Positions 7,524-16,061 of a stretch of 64,000 nucleotides of DNA are shown here, piece after piece. The notes under the pieces were generated by a model that made no database searches, was not told the origin of the DNA, and saw nothing but the letters and a program-made list of their open reading frames with translations. The DNA is from Kitasatospora indigofera (GTDB lineage: Bacteria; Actinomycetota; Actinomycetes; Streptomycetales; Streptomycetaceae). The position numbers and the translations under genes were made by a program. Within the stretch, counting starts at the first letter, position 1. Each line of letters starts with the position of its first letter. The stretch covers positions 149,460 to 213,459 of the forward strand of contig NZ_BNBO01000006.1 of the NCBI RefSeq assembly GCF_014655955.1. Reading direction: 5' to 3'.

Positions 7524-8573
7524 ATGAACGCATCGCAGTACACCGGACGGGTCGTGGTGGTCACCGGTGCCGGCGCGGGGATCGGACGTGCCTGTGCACG
7601 GGCGTTCGCCGAGCGCGGGGACCGGCTGGCGCTGATCGCCCGTGGGCGGGCCGGCCTGGAGGCCGCGGCCGCCGAGGCCAGGCGGGCCGGCGCGACGGCC
7701 GTCACGATCGAGGCCGACATCGCCGACCCGGAGGCCGTCGAGGCGGCCGCCGAGCGGATCGAGCACGAACTCGGGCCGATCGACGTGTGGGTGAACGACG
7801 CCTTCTCCTCCGTCCTCGCGCCCTTCACCGAGATCACGCCCGAGGAGTTCCGCCGGGCCACCGAGGTCAGCTACCTCGGGTACGTCTACGCCACCCGTAC
7901 CGCCCTGCAGCGCATGCTGCCGCGTGACCACGGCACGCTCGTGCACGTCGGCTCCGCCGCCGCCTACCGCGGTCTGCCGCTGCAGAGCGCCGCCAGCGGT
8001 GCCGAGCACGCCCTCCAGGGCTGGCACGAGGCGCTCCGCTGCGAACTGCTGGCCTCCGGCAGCGCGGTGCGGACGACCATGGTCCAGCTGCCCTCGGTGA
8101 ACACCCCGCAGTACGACTGGACCCTCTCCCGGCTGCCGAACCGGGCCCGGCCCGTCCCGCCGGTCTACCAGCCCGAGGTCGCGGCCCGAGCGGTGCTGCA
8201 CGCCGCCGACCGCCCGCAGCGGCGTGAGTACTGGGTGGGCGGCAGCACGGCGGTCACCCTGCTGGCCAACGCCGTCGCTCCGGGCCTGCTGGACCGCCGC
8301 CTCGCCCGGACGGCCGTCGGCGCCCAGCAGGCCGACCGCCGCCGGCGCAGCGGCGATCCCGTCAACCTGTGGAAGCCCGTCGACGACCTGGAGGACCACG
8401 GCGCCCGCGGCCGCTTCACCGACACCGCCCGGGACCGCAGCCTGCAGTTCTGGGCCACCACCCACCGGGCTCCGCTCGCCGCCGCGGCCGTCGCCCTGCT
8501 GCTGGGCACCGGGGTCTGCGCGAGGTGGGCGCGGGCGGCCGGCGCGCCCGGCCGCCGCGGTGGCGGAACGTGA
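7524..8573 (+). CDS. Degenerate short-chain dehydrogenase/reductase family protein
   Basis: A 349-residue SDR with an intact Rossmann dinucleotide motif, TGAGAGIG (14-21), but no standard active site. The family's YxxxK motif, usually within a segment like QSAYCGAKHA, reads QSAASGAEHA. Tyr is therefore Ala157 and Lys is Glu161. The usual NNA is VNDA. The C-terminal region has a cationic stretch and a hydrophobic helix (APLAAAAVALLLGTGV), so it may be membrane-tethered. It probably binds NAD(P) but should not catalyse classical SDR chemistry, unless other residues substitute. The ATG at 7524 is chosen over upstream in-frame codons because homology begins there. Confidence 0.85.
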   Translation: MNASQYTGRVVVVTGAGAGIGRACARAFAERGDRLALIARGRAGLEAAAAEARRAGATAVTIEADIADPEAVEAAAERIEHELGPIDVWVNDAFSSVLAPFTEITPEEFRRATEVSYLGYVYATRTALQRMLPRDHGTLVHVGSAAAYRGLPLQSAASGAEHALQGWHEALRCELLASGSAVRTTMVQLPSVNTPQYDWTLSRLPNRARPVPPVYQPEVAARAVLHAADRPQRREYWVGGSTAVTLLANAVAPGLLDRRLARTAVGAQQADRRRRSGDPVNLWKPVDDLEDHGARGRFTDTARDRSLQFWATTHRAPLAAAAVALLLGTGVCARWARAAGAPGRRGGGT

Positions 8574-8643
8574 CGTCCGGCCGGCACGGGCCGAGCGCCT
8601 CGCCGCGGGCCGCCGGCGCGCGGCCGGCCGTGCGCCGGCATGG

Positions 8644-9282
8644 TCAGTCGCCGAGGGCCAGGCGGATGCCGAAGGCGGCGACGACCGTGCCGGTGACGCG
8701 GTCCAGCAGGCGGCGCGCCCCCGGCCGGCTCAGCCAACCGCGCAGGGCCCGGGCACAGGCGATGAGCACACCCGACCAGGCCAGGCCCAGCACGATGTGG
8801 ACCGAGGTCAGCAGCAGGCCCATCGTGAAGTGGTTCGATCCCGGCGGGATGAACTGCGGCAGCAGGGCCACGTAGAAGGCGCCCATCTTGGGGTTGAGCA
8901 GGTTGGTCAGCGTCCCCTGCCGCCAGCCGCCGCCGGCCGTGTCGGCCGGGGGACGGGCATCGGGCGCGGCCGCCTCCGGCGCTGACCCGCCCCCGAAGGT
9001 GGCGCGCAGCATCCGGAGCCCCGTCCACACCAGGTAGGCGGCGCCGGCCCAGCGCAGCGTCTCGTACGCGAGGTGGGAGGCCGTCAGCAGTGCCGTCACG
9101 CCCACCGAGGTCAGGGTGCCCCAGAGCAAGGTCCCGGTCTGGATGCCGAGGACCACGCCCCAGGCCCGGCGGCGACGGCCGAGGGCCGAGGTGCGCAGGA
9201 TCAGCGCGGTGTCGAGGCCGGGGGTCAGGGTCAGCAGTCCCACCACCAGGGCGAAGGACCAGAGAGCGGTGCTCGGTGCCAT
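8644..9282 (-). CDS. LysE/RhtB family exporter
   Basis: A 212-residue integral membrane protein of the LysE translocator family, of normal length. It has the N-terminal signature VVGLLTLTPGLDTALILRTSALGRRRRAWGVVLGIQTG and the central motif LLNPKMGAFYVALLPQFIPPG. About six hydrophobic segments are present, with a low-complexity loop in the middle. Members export amino acids or related small molecules by proton exchange; the substrate is unknown. It converges on the SDR gene (70-bp gap). Confidence 0.9.
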   Translation of the reverse strand: MAPSTALWSFALVVGLLTLTPGLDTALILRTSALGRRRRAWGVVLGIQTGTLLWGTLTSVGVTALLTASHLAYETLRWAGAAYLVWTGLRMLRATFGGGSAPEAAAPDARPPADTAGGGWRQGTLTNLLNPKMGAFYVALLPQFIPPGSNHFTMGLLLTSVHIVLGLAWSGVLIACARALRGWLSRPGARRLLDRVTGTVVAAFGIRLALGD

Positions 9283-9387
9283 GGGAGCCCAACCTATGCC
9301 ACCGCGCCGGCCCCGTTGCCGCCGCCCCGGCCCCCGGCACCCGTCCCGGCTGCCGGTGGGCGTCTGCCGGTGGGCGTCGCGCCCCCG

Positions 9388-10218
9388 TCAGGCGCAGTCG
9401 TAGCGGTGGTCGAAGGGGCGCCCGGGGCAGTGGGGGCACTCGAAGAGGTACACGCCGCCGAGGTCGCCCAGCACCAGTCCCGGCCCCTGGCAGGGCGTGT
9501 CGTCGTCCTCCTCCACCGGTGTCCAGGCCCGCCGGGAGATGGCGTCGGCCTCGGTGCTCCGGACCGTCAGCAGGTGCTCCATCCGCCTCCCGCAGCCGGC
9601 GCAGTCCGGCCAGTCCGGGTGCTGGCTCCAACCGGGGTAGCCGCCGAGCTTCGTGCCGGGCGCGGTGGAGAGGTGCCGCTGGTAGTCCCAGCCCGTCTCC
9701 TCGTCCAGGGCCAGGAAGCGGTCCTCCAACGCGTCCCAGACGTCCTCCCGGAGGTCCCAGGAGGGGTACTCCGTCACCGTCTCGGGATGGACCACGCACG
9801 GACGCGGGAGGTAGTCCTCCTCCCACTCGGCGGGGCCCGGCGGAGCCTCCAGCGGTGTACCGACCGCGTCGGACCGCCGCCGGCGGACGTGCGGCACGAT
9901 CCAGCGGTGGTCGCTGTGTCTGCGCGGGCACCACAGCACCTGGAGGAGGTCACACCCGTCGGGGAACGGCACGAGGCCGGGCACGCTGTCGCGGTAGACC
10001 TGCACGACCGGCACCATCGGTGACCCCTCGTGCTCGGGACAGAGCGGCCACGCCTCGACGGCGGGCCACAGCAGCGGACCACCCACCGAGCTGTCCCGGT
10101 ACGTGGGCCGGCCGGCCCGCGGATGCAGCCGCACGCTCTCCCGCCGGAAGGGCAGCACCTCGGGGAAGAGCCGCCCGACGTCGACGGGGCGCGGCGGCGT
10201 GCGGCGGGTCATGCCCAC
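9388..10218 (-). CDS. DUF1963-like hypothetical protein
   Basis: A 276-residue soluble protein. Segments SSVGGPLLWPAVEAWPLC, TKLGGYPGWSQHPDWP and the C-terminal LGDLGGVYLFECPHCPGRPF resemble the YwqG/DUF1963 family seen in many Streptomyces genomes. Cysteine pairs CAGCGRRM and CPHCP could bind zinc. The family function is unknown. The start is either the GTG at 10218 or the ATG six bases inside it (10212). The gene diverges from the SpoIIE phosphatase at 10396 across about 175 bp. Confidence 0.72.
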   Translation of the reverse strand: MGMTRRTPPRPVDVGRLFPEVLPFRRESVRLHPRAGRPTYRDSSVGGPLLWPAVEAWPLCPEHEGSPMVPVVQVYRDSVPGLVPFPDGCDLLQVLWCPRRHSDHRWIVPHVRRRRSDAVGTPLEAPPGPAEWEEDYLPRPCVVHPETVTEYPSWDLREDVWDALEDRFLALDEETGWDYQRHLSTAPGTKLGGYPGWSQHPDWPDCAGCGRRMEHLLTVRSTEADAISRRAWTPVEEDDDTPCQGPGLVLGDLGGVYLFECPHCPGRPFDHRYDCA

Positions 10219-10395
10219 AGGCTAGCGAGGGCCGGGAGCCGTCCGACAGTGATTTCCGGCGGCGGTCCGAGCGGGGGGCCCGAGCGGCGGTCCGGCCGGG
10301 GGCCTGCCGACGGGCCGCCGCCAGGAGGGCCGGCCGCCGACCCGCGGCCTACCCTGGACACAGACCCTGGCGGACGAAGGCCGAAGGGGGTGGGC

Positions 10396-12837
10396 ATGCC
10401 GGAGAACGGCCCGGAGAGTGCCTTGCAGGAAGCCACCATCGACCGGCTGCGCGCCGAGGTGGAGGGCCAGCGCCGCGCGATGCGCACCCGCGCGGTGATC
10501 GAGCAGGCCAAGGGCATCCTGGCGGAACGGCTGGCGTGCTCGCCGGAGCAGGCGTTCCAGCACCTCACCCGGCTCTCCCAGGACGCCAACCGCAAGCTGG
10601 TCGACCTCGCCGCCGACCTGGTGGGGTCGGTCGCGCCACCGTCGGCCGACGAGCGTCCGCCGGCGGTCACGCCGCCCGCGGCGCCGAGGATCCGGGTCCA
10701 CCGGGTGGATGACCGGGTACCCGCACCGGCCGCGCCCGCGCCCGGCGACCCGTCGGCCGGCGAGTTCGCCGCCCGGTACCACATGGCCGCCTCGGCGCTG
10801 TCCTCCGCCGATTCCCCCGAAGAACTCGCCGCCCTGCTCATGGAGACGGCGCTGGCCCCGCTCGGCGTGGGCGCGCTCGCCGTCACCCGGCTGGAGCCCG
10901 ACGGCGCCCTGCGGCTGGTGGCAGGCCACGGGGTGCCCGCCCATCAGCTCAGCCAGTGGCAGCGGATCCCCCCGCAGATGTCCCTGCCGCTGACCGACGC
11001 GGCACGCCGCGGCGCCACCGTCTGGGTGCACGGCCGGGCCGAGTTCGCCCGGCGTTACCCCGACCTGACCGGCCAGGACCTCGTCCCCGGCGACACCGTC
11101 TGCGCGCTGCCGCTGCGCACCGGTGAGCAGTTGATCGGCGCGGTCAAGCTGGGCTGGCCGGGCAGCTACGCCCCGACCGCCGACGTCCGGCGGCACCTCG
11201 CCGCCCTCGCCCGGCTCTGCGCCGGTGAGTTGCTCCGGGTGCTCGCGCTGAGCCCGGACGGCGGGGGAGCGCCCTTCCCCGCCGGCGAACCGTGGTTCCA
11301 GGCGGTGCTGGACGCGCTGCTCGACCCGGTGCTCATCCTGCACGCCGTCCGCGGGGCCGCCGACGGCCTGACCGACGGGACGGTGACCGACGGGACGGTG
11401 ACCGACCTCCGGGTGGTGCACGCCAACGCCGCCACCGTCGACCTGGCGGGCCGTACCGGCACGGCCCTCACCGGCCGGCTGCTCAGCGAGCTCTACCCCG
11501 GCATGGTGGCGTCGGGCACCTTCCGCCGGCTGGTCGACGTCGCCGTCGGCCGGGAGCCGTACCTCGGCGAGGCCGAACAGTTCGTCGAGGTGGTCGGCGG
11601 GGCCGTGCACGGCTCCAGCATGACGCTGCGGGCCACCCCGTTCCTGGACGGCGTCCTGGTCAGCTGGCGCACCCACGACGAGCAGGAGCGCCGGGAGACC
11701 CAACTCGCCCAGGCGCAACGGCTGGCGAGCCTCGGCACCTGGCAGTGGCGGGTGGCCGACGACCGGTTCGACTGCTCGCCCGAGGTGTTCCGGCTGCTCG
11801 GGCTGCCCCGGCCGGCCCGGCACGGCTTCCTCACGGCGGCCGAGGCCGAGGCGGCGGTCGCACCCGGTGACCGGCAGGCGGTCCGCGGGGCGGCGCGGCG
11901 ACTGCTCGACGGCGAGCGGGCCGCCGCCCTGGAGTTCCGGATCGTCCGCCCGGACGGCGTCGGCCGTGATGTCCGGGCGATGGCCGAGACGGTGCCCGGA
12001 CCTGCCCCCGGCAGCCGGGTACTGGCGGTGCGCGGGGTGGTCCAGGACGTGACCGCCTGGCGGCGCACCGAGGAGGCGCTGGTCGCCACCCGCTCGCGGC
12101 TCGCCGAGCAGGTCCGCAGGACGGCCGACGAGCACCGGGCCGTCCTGGCCCTGCAGCACGCGCTGATGGACGTGCCGGGCGGCCCGCCCACGCCCGGCCT
12201 CGAAGTCGCCGCCCGCTACCTGCCCGCCGAGTCCGAGGCCAAGGTCGGCGGGGACTGGTACGACGCCCTGACCCTGCCCGACGGCACCGTGCTGATCGTC
12301 GTCGGCGACGTCTCCGGGCACGGCCTGCGCGCCGCCGCCGGCATGGCCCAGCTCCGGGACGCGCTGCGCGGCATGGCCTTCGCCGGCGCCGATCCGGCCC
12401 GACTGCTGGAGCGGCTCAACCAGATGCTCTGCCATCTCGGCGGCGGCTTCATCGCCACCGTGGTCTGCGGCCTGCTCGACCCGGCGGCCCGCACCCTGAC
12501 CTGGGCCCGGGCGGGTCACCTGCCCCCGCTGCTGGCCCGCGACGGCACCGCCCGCCACCTGGAGCTGCTGCCCGGCCCGGTGCTCGGCGCCGTCCCGGAC
12601 GGGGTGTACCGCAGCACGGTCCTGCGGCTGGAGCCGCAGGACCTGGTGCTGCTGTTCACCGACGGCCTGATCGAGCGCCGCGGTGAGGACCTGGCATTCG
12701 GCCTCGACCGCCTCGCCAGGGCGGTGGAGGACTACCGGGTGCCGGGCATCGACGGCTGCCTGGACCACGTGCTGCGCCGGCTCAAGGCGCCGAACCCCCG
12801 GGACGACACCTGTGTGGTCGGCCTGCGGTTGAGCTGA
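10396..12837 (+). CDS. ANTAR-GAF-PAS-SpoIIE multidomain phosphatase
   Basis: An 813-residue signalling protein. Residues about 14-70 form an ANTAR RNA-binding domain (RAVIEQAKGILAERL, then FQHLTRLSQDANRKL). A GAF domain lies at about 125-275, and two PAS-like regions at about 300-550 (the second begins LASLGTWQWRVADDRFDCSP). The C-terminal PP2C/SpoIIE phosphatase is at about 585-813, with metal motifs GGDWYDAL, VVGDVSGHG, the LLLFTDGLIERR segment and DDTCVVG. It should dephosphorylate an anti-sigma-factor antagonist in response to a ligand or light/redox signal. An ANTAR at the N-terminus of such a protein suggests a second, RNA-level output. The GTG at 10390 is an alternative start. Confidence 0.9.
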   Translation: MPENGPESALQEATIDRLRAEVEGQRRAMRTRAVIEQAKGILAERLACSPEQAFQHLTRLSQDANRKLVDLAADLVGSVAPPSADERPPAVTPPAAPRIRVHRVDDRVPAPAAPAPGDPSAGEFAARYHMAASALSSADSPEELAALLMETALAPLGVGALAVTRLEPDGALRLVAGHGVPAHQLSQWQRIPPQMSLPLTDAARRGATVWVHGRAEFARRYPDLTGQDLVPGDTVCALPLRTGEQLIGAVKLGWPGSYAPTADVRRHLAALARLCAGELLRVLALSPDGGGAPFPAGEPWFQAVLDALLDPVLILHAVRGAADGLTDGTVTDGTVTDLRVVHANAATVDLAGRTGTALTGRLLSELYPGMVASGTFRRLVDVAVGREPYLGEAEQFVEVVGGAVHGSSMTLRATPFLDGVLVSWRTHDEQERRETQLAQAQRLASLGTWQWRVADDRFDCSPEVFRLLGLPRPARHGFLTAAEAEAAVAPGDRQAVRGAARRLLDGERAAALEFRIVRPDGVGRDVRAMAETVPGPAPGSRVLAVRGVVQDVTAWRRTEEALVATRSRLAEQVRRTADEHRAVLALQHALMDVPGGPPTPGLEVAARYLPAESEAKVGGDWYDALTLPDGTVLIVVGDVSGHGLRAAAGMAQLRDALRGMAFAGADPARLLERLNQMLCHLGGGFIATVVCGLLDPAARTLTWARAGHLPPLLARDGTARHLELLPGPVLGAVPDGVYRSTVLRLEPQDLVLLFTDGLIERRGEDLAFGLDRLARAVEDYRVPGIDGCLDHVLRRLKAPNPRDDTCVVGLRLS

Positions 12838-12840
12838 CGT

Positions 12841-12858
12841 GCGGGGCCGCGGCCCCGC
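12841..12858. terminator. GC-rich palindrome between convergent genes
   Basis: GCGGGGCC-GC-GGCCCCGC is an 18-bp perfect palindrome four bases after the phosphatase stop, before the convergent membrane-protein gene. It is a plausible bidirectional terminator without a U-tract, as is usual in streptomycetes. Confidence 0.4.
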
Positions 12859-12941
12859 TGCCGCCGGGCCCGGCGGGTCACGGCCACCGCTGGTCAGGGC
12901 CACCGCGGGTCACGGTTGCTTCCGGCTCCCGCCCCTCCGGG

Positions 12942-13943
12942 CTACGGCGTCGGGCCGGGCGCCTCCGGGCGGGCCGGGGTGCGTCGGCCGGCGCGGAGCA
13001 GCACACCCACGGTGGTGGCCACGACCAGCAGGGCCAGGACGACGCCGCCGTTGCGGAGCAGGTCATGGGCGTCGGCCGGGGCGCTCCGGTAGAGGGGCGG
13101 GGCGACCATGACCGTCCAGGGCAGGACGGCCAGCGCGGTGCCGCCGGCCTGCAGCCGGTCGGTGTCCGGACTCGCGAGGCGGGCGAGGTGGACGAGGGCC
13201 GTCACCAACGCCGGCCAGGCGGTGGAGGCATCGAGCGGGACCTGGACGGAGGGCGGGAACACGACGTCGGCGTAGTCCTCGTGCCAGGTGCCCAGCCAGA
13301 GGACGGCGAGGCCGCTCATCGGCAGGGCGATGCCGATGGCGGAGGCCATCGTCCAGGAACGGCCCCGCGGTGACAGGTCGACGGCGTCGGGCGGTGCGAT
13401 CAGCACCAGGACGCCCATGACGACCCAGAGCCGGAGCAGGTCCCCTTCCTGGGTGAACGCCGGACCGGGGTGGAACTGCGCCGCCACGGCGACGCCGGCC
13501 CGGGCCAGGACGGCCGTCAGGACGAGCGCCCGGGCCGGCGCCCAGCGGCGGACGGCGACGCACAGCAGGGCGAGGCTCCAGGGGACCGTCTGCGCGGCGC
13601 CCACCACCGTCCGGGCGAGGCCCGTGCCGGGGTGGGGGAGGAGGAGCCCGGTCAGCAGCTGGACCACGCTCAGGGCGGCCCCGCCGGCCAGCAGGAACGG
13701 TGCGGCCCCGGCGATGACCCGGCCCGCGGGGTCGCGCGAGCTGAGCCGGGTGCGCAGCCGCAGGGCGTGTGCGGCCAGGGCGGCCCACTCGCGCAGGGCG
13801 GTGCGCCGGTCGGCGTGCCGGACGGCCTCGGCGAGGACGGCGGTGATCTCCTCGCCGTGCGCGGCGCGGTACCCGGCCGGGTAGAGGCTGTTCAGGGGGA
13901 GCCGCCGGAGCAGCGCGGAGGCGGAGAGGCGGGTCCCGGTCAT
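12942..13943 (-). CDS. Integral membrane protein paired with PadR regulator
   Basis: A 333-residue membrane protein. The first 60 residues form a soluble segment (LLRRLPLNSLYPAGYRAAHGEEI), a pattern common to PadR-linked membrane proteins. At least seven hydrophobic helices follow (for example FLLAGGAALSVVQLLTGLLL and LWVVMGVLVLIAP). It has no known activity. Its ATG overlaps the PadR stop (ATGA, 13940-13943), so the two are translated together. It is likely the target and effector of the PadR switch. Confidence 0.8.
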   Translation of the reverse strand: MTGTRLSASALLRRLPLNSLYPAGYRAAHGEEITAVLAEAVRHADRRTALREWAALAAHALRLRTRLSSRDPAGRVIAGAAPFLLAGGAALSVVQLLTGLLLPHPGTGLARTVVGAAQTVPWSLALLCVAVRRWAPARALVLTAVLARAGVAVAAQFHPGPAFTQEGDLLRLWVVMGVLVLIAPPDAVDLSPRGRSWTMASAIGIALPMSGLAVLWLGTWHEDYADVVFPPSVQVPLDASTAWPALVTALVHLARLASPDTDRLQAGGTALAVLPWTVMVAPPLYRSAPADAHDLLRNGGVVLALLVVATTVGVLLRAGRRTPARPEAPGPTP

Positions 13944-14299
13944 GCGCTGCCCGCGTTCGTCCGGAGCGCCGGCCGGACGCTGCCGAGGGCGAGCCGGCGC
14001 TCGGCCTCGGCCACGCCGGCGCGCAGCCGTTCGGTCTCCCCGGCCAGGGTCTGCCGGCCCTGCTCGGTCAGCGCGAAGCTGCGGCGCAGTCGCCCGGCCA
14101 CCACCTCCTCGTGGTCGATCCGGACGAGTCCCTGCTGGAGCAGGCGGTCCAGCGCCGTGTAGAGGGTGCCGGTGAGCATCTTGGTCCGGCCCCCGGTGAT
14201 CGTCAGGATCTCCTGGACGATCGCGTAGCCGTGCCGGGGCGCGTCGGCCAGTGCGGTGAGCACGAGCCGCGTGGGTTCCTGCAGTTGACGATGTGCCAT
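13940..14299 (-). CDS. PadR family transcriptional regulator
   Basis: A 119-residue PadR winged-helix protein. The core is LVLTALADAPRHGYAIVQEI, then KMLTGTLYTALDRLLQQGLV and RSFALTEQGRQTL, followed by a C-terminal helix. I choose the ATG at 14299 (MAHRQLQEPT) because the family starts there; an upstream in-frame ATG at 14338 would add 13 unconserved residues. A -10-like TATCGT ends only six bases before this ATG, so the message may be leaderless. It is coupled to the membrane gene by a 4-bp overlap. Confidence 0.88.
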   Translation of the reverse strand: MAHRQLQEPTRLVLTALADAPRHGYAIVQEILTITGGRTKMLTGTLYTALDRLLQQGLVRIDHEEVVAGRLRRSFALTEQGRQTLAGETERLRAGVAEAERRLALGSVRPALRTNAGSA

Positions 14300-14345
14300 G
14301 CCAGGACGATAGATCATTGAATTAGATATGTCGACCATTTAGCTA
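14300..14345 (-). promoter_or_regulatory. AT-rich PadR promoter/operator region
   Basis: About 45 bp of AT-rich DNA, rare in this window, directly upstream of padR. It carries a near-palindrome ATGTCGACCAT (14326-14336) and outer arms GATAG (about 14309) and CTATC (about 14343). PadR proteins typically bind such sites at their own promoter; the exact operator is uncertain. Confidence 0.45.
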
Positions 14346-14478
14346 TCGGGGTCGGGGAGGCCACGTCGAGCCGGCCGGGGGGCAGGGGCGGGCGTGATCA
14401 GGTGACGGGCGGTCATGAGCAGGTGGCGGGGGTGCGCGGCGGGGGCGGCAGGTGGCCGTGCCCGAGCCGCGTCGGCGC

Positions 14479-15276
14479 TCAGGACAGGCAGACGAACAGG
14501 AGGCGGAGCAGGCAGCCGTTCGGCGAGGCGGCGGGCGACGGGCCGGTGCGGACGGACGGGCCGGGGCTCGGCGCGCCGGGCCCGGTGGTGGTGGGTGCGG
14601 GCGGCCCCGGGGCGGGGGCGGACGGGGGCGCAGCCGGCTCGGCGCTCTTCGCGGCAGCCGAGGGGGCGGGCGGCCGCGGCGGGTCGGCGGGTGCGGCGCC
14701 GGGCTGCCGGACCGGCCCCTGGTGCGCCGGGCCGTCGGCGGTGGGGGCCCCGGCCGTGTCGGCGGGGCCGCCGGGCCGCGCGGCCGGACCGGGCGCCGCC
14801 GCGGGGGGTTCCAACCCGGCCCCGACACCCGTGCCGGCCAGGGGCTCCGCCACGAGCGCCTGTTGAGGCGGCACCGCACCTGGCCCCGGCCCCGGCGGCC
14901 GGCTCGCGATCGCGTCGCCGCCGATCGGCGCACTCAGGACGGACGAGCGGGGCGGTGCGGAGCCTGTGCCCGCACCGGTGACCACGAGCAGGACCACGGC
15001 CCCGATGCAGGTGGCCAGCAGGGCCGGCAGCAGGCCCGGCCCGTGCGGTGCGCGCCTCCCGGTACGCGCCGTCGTGACGGCCGGTCCCGGGAGGCCGAGC
15101 GGGCGGGGAAGGCCGGCCCGGACCGGCCGGGCGGGCGCGCGCGGTGGCAGCAGGCGGACCGTCACCATCCGGACGGGCTCCGGGACGGCGTCCGGCAGGG
15201 TGCTCGACGCGATCCCGCAACCCGGGCAGGAGACGGCACCGTTGACGTGGCGTCGGCATGTCGGGCAGTACTTCAA
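14479..15276 (-). CDS. Zinc-ribbon single-pass membrane protein (SCO2400-like)
   Basis: About 265 residues starting at a TTG behind GGAAGGGG. The N-terminus is a zinc ribbon (KYCPTCRRHVNGAVSCPGCG). A basic Pro/Arg-rich linker and one hydrophobic helix (LLPALLATCIGAVVLLVVTG) follow, then about 130 residues of Pro/Ala/Gly-rich, probably extracytoplasmic, sequence ending in LLRLLFVCLS. This layout resembles the SCO2400-type proteins of streptomycetes, whose role is unknown. Upstream in-frame codons extend the frame to 15384 but add unconserved sequence. Confidence 0.7.
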   Translation of the reverse strand: MKYCPTCRRHVNGAVSCPGCGIASSTLPDAVPEPVRMVTVRLLPPRAPARPVRAGLPRPLGLPGPAVTTARTGRRAPHGPGLLPALLATCIGAVVLLVVTGAGTGSAPPRSSVLSAPIGGDAIASRPPGPGPGAVPPQQALVAEPLAGTGVGAGLEPPAAAPGPAARPGGPADTAGAPTADGPAHQGPVRQPGAAPADPPRPPAPSAAAKSAEPAAPPSAPAPGPPAPTTTGPGAPSPGPSVRTGPSPAASPNGCLLRLLFVCLS

Positions 15277-15511
15277 GGGACCCCTTCCACGTCCGGCGGG
15301 GCGCGGCTTCGACACCCCGGGGCGACCACCACGCTCGCAGAGGGACGGTGAAGTCCTTGCCGGCTCGGCGAAAGGGCCTGTCACCGGCGGTGCGGGTTGC
15401 TATCCTGCCGCGCTCCACCGACCGGCCCCGAGCGGGCGCGTCCGCGTGAGCGCGTTCGCGGGGGCGCCGGCGGTCCGGCGCCGCCGGTCGCCGGTGCGGG
15501 CGCAGGGGTGG

Positions 15512-16048
15512 TCAGCAGCCGGGGCCGATCGGTGCGGACGTCGTCAGGGCGAGCGCGGCGATCCGCAACTCGGCGGCCCACGTCCGCCGGTCTGTCTGCA
15601 AGGTGTAGTCGAGGCAGCACATGCACTGCGGGACCAGTCGTACGAACGACCGTTCCTCCGCGGTCCCGGCCTCCAGCTCCCACCAGTCGTCGGTCACCAG
15701 ACCGGCGGGGTCGATCTCTCCGTCGAGGAATCGCAGCACCAGCCGGTGCAGCGCATGGCGCCGCGCCAGAGCCGGATCGGGCAACTCGGTCCCGGCCTCG
15801 GCGAGTGCCTGCTCGAAGAGGTCGCGGACGTCCCCGGCCGCCGCGTTGCGGGGCAGGCCGGCCAGCTCGCACAGCGCCGGGGTGTCCAGCCCGGCCGCGA
15901 GTGCCCCGGCGGCGATCATCGGCAGGTCCGCCGGGTCGATCTCGCCGGCCCGGTACCGGCACGCCACCTCACCGAGCGACGTCCGGCCGTCGTGCGCCGG
16001 GGCTGCCGGCTCCGGTGTCGTTCCTGCTGCTCCCATGACGCTCACCAT
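15512..16048 (-). CDS. Hypothetical protein downstream of alpha/beta hydrolase
   Basis: A 178-residue soluble, acidic protein that I do not recognise. It has two similar segments, YRAGEIDPADLPMIA and FLDGEIDPAGLVTDDWWELE, and a C-terminal cysteine cluster QCMCCLDY. The repeated GEIDPA block suggests an internal duplication. The start lies 13 bp after the stop of the hydrolase at 17012-16062, so the pair is probably one transcript. Confidence 0.65.
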   Translation of the reverse strand: MVSVMGAAGTTPEPAAPAHDGRTSLGEVACRYRAGEIDPADLPMIAAGALAAGLDTPALCELAGLPRNAAAGDVRDLFEQALAEAGTELPDPALARRHALHRLVLRFLDGEIDPAGLVTDDWWELEAGTAEERSFVRLVPQCMCCLDYTLQTDRRTWAAELRIAALALTTSAPIGPGC

Positions 16049-16061
16049 GCCAGCACCGCGC

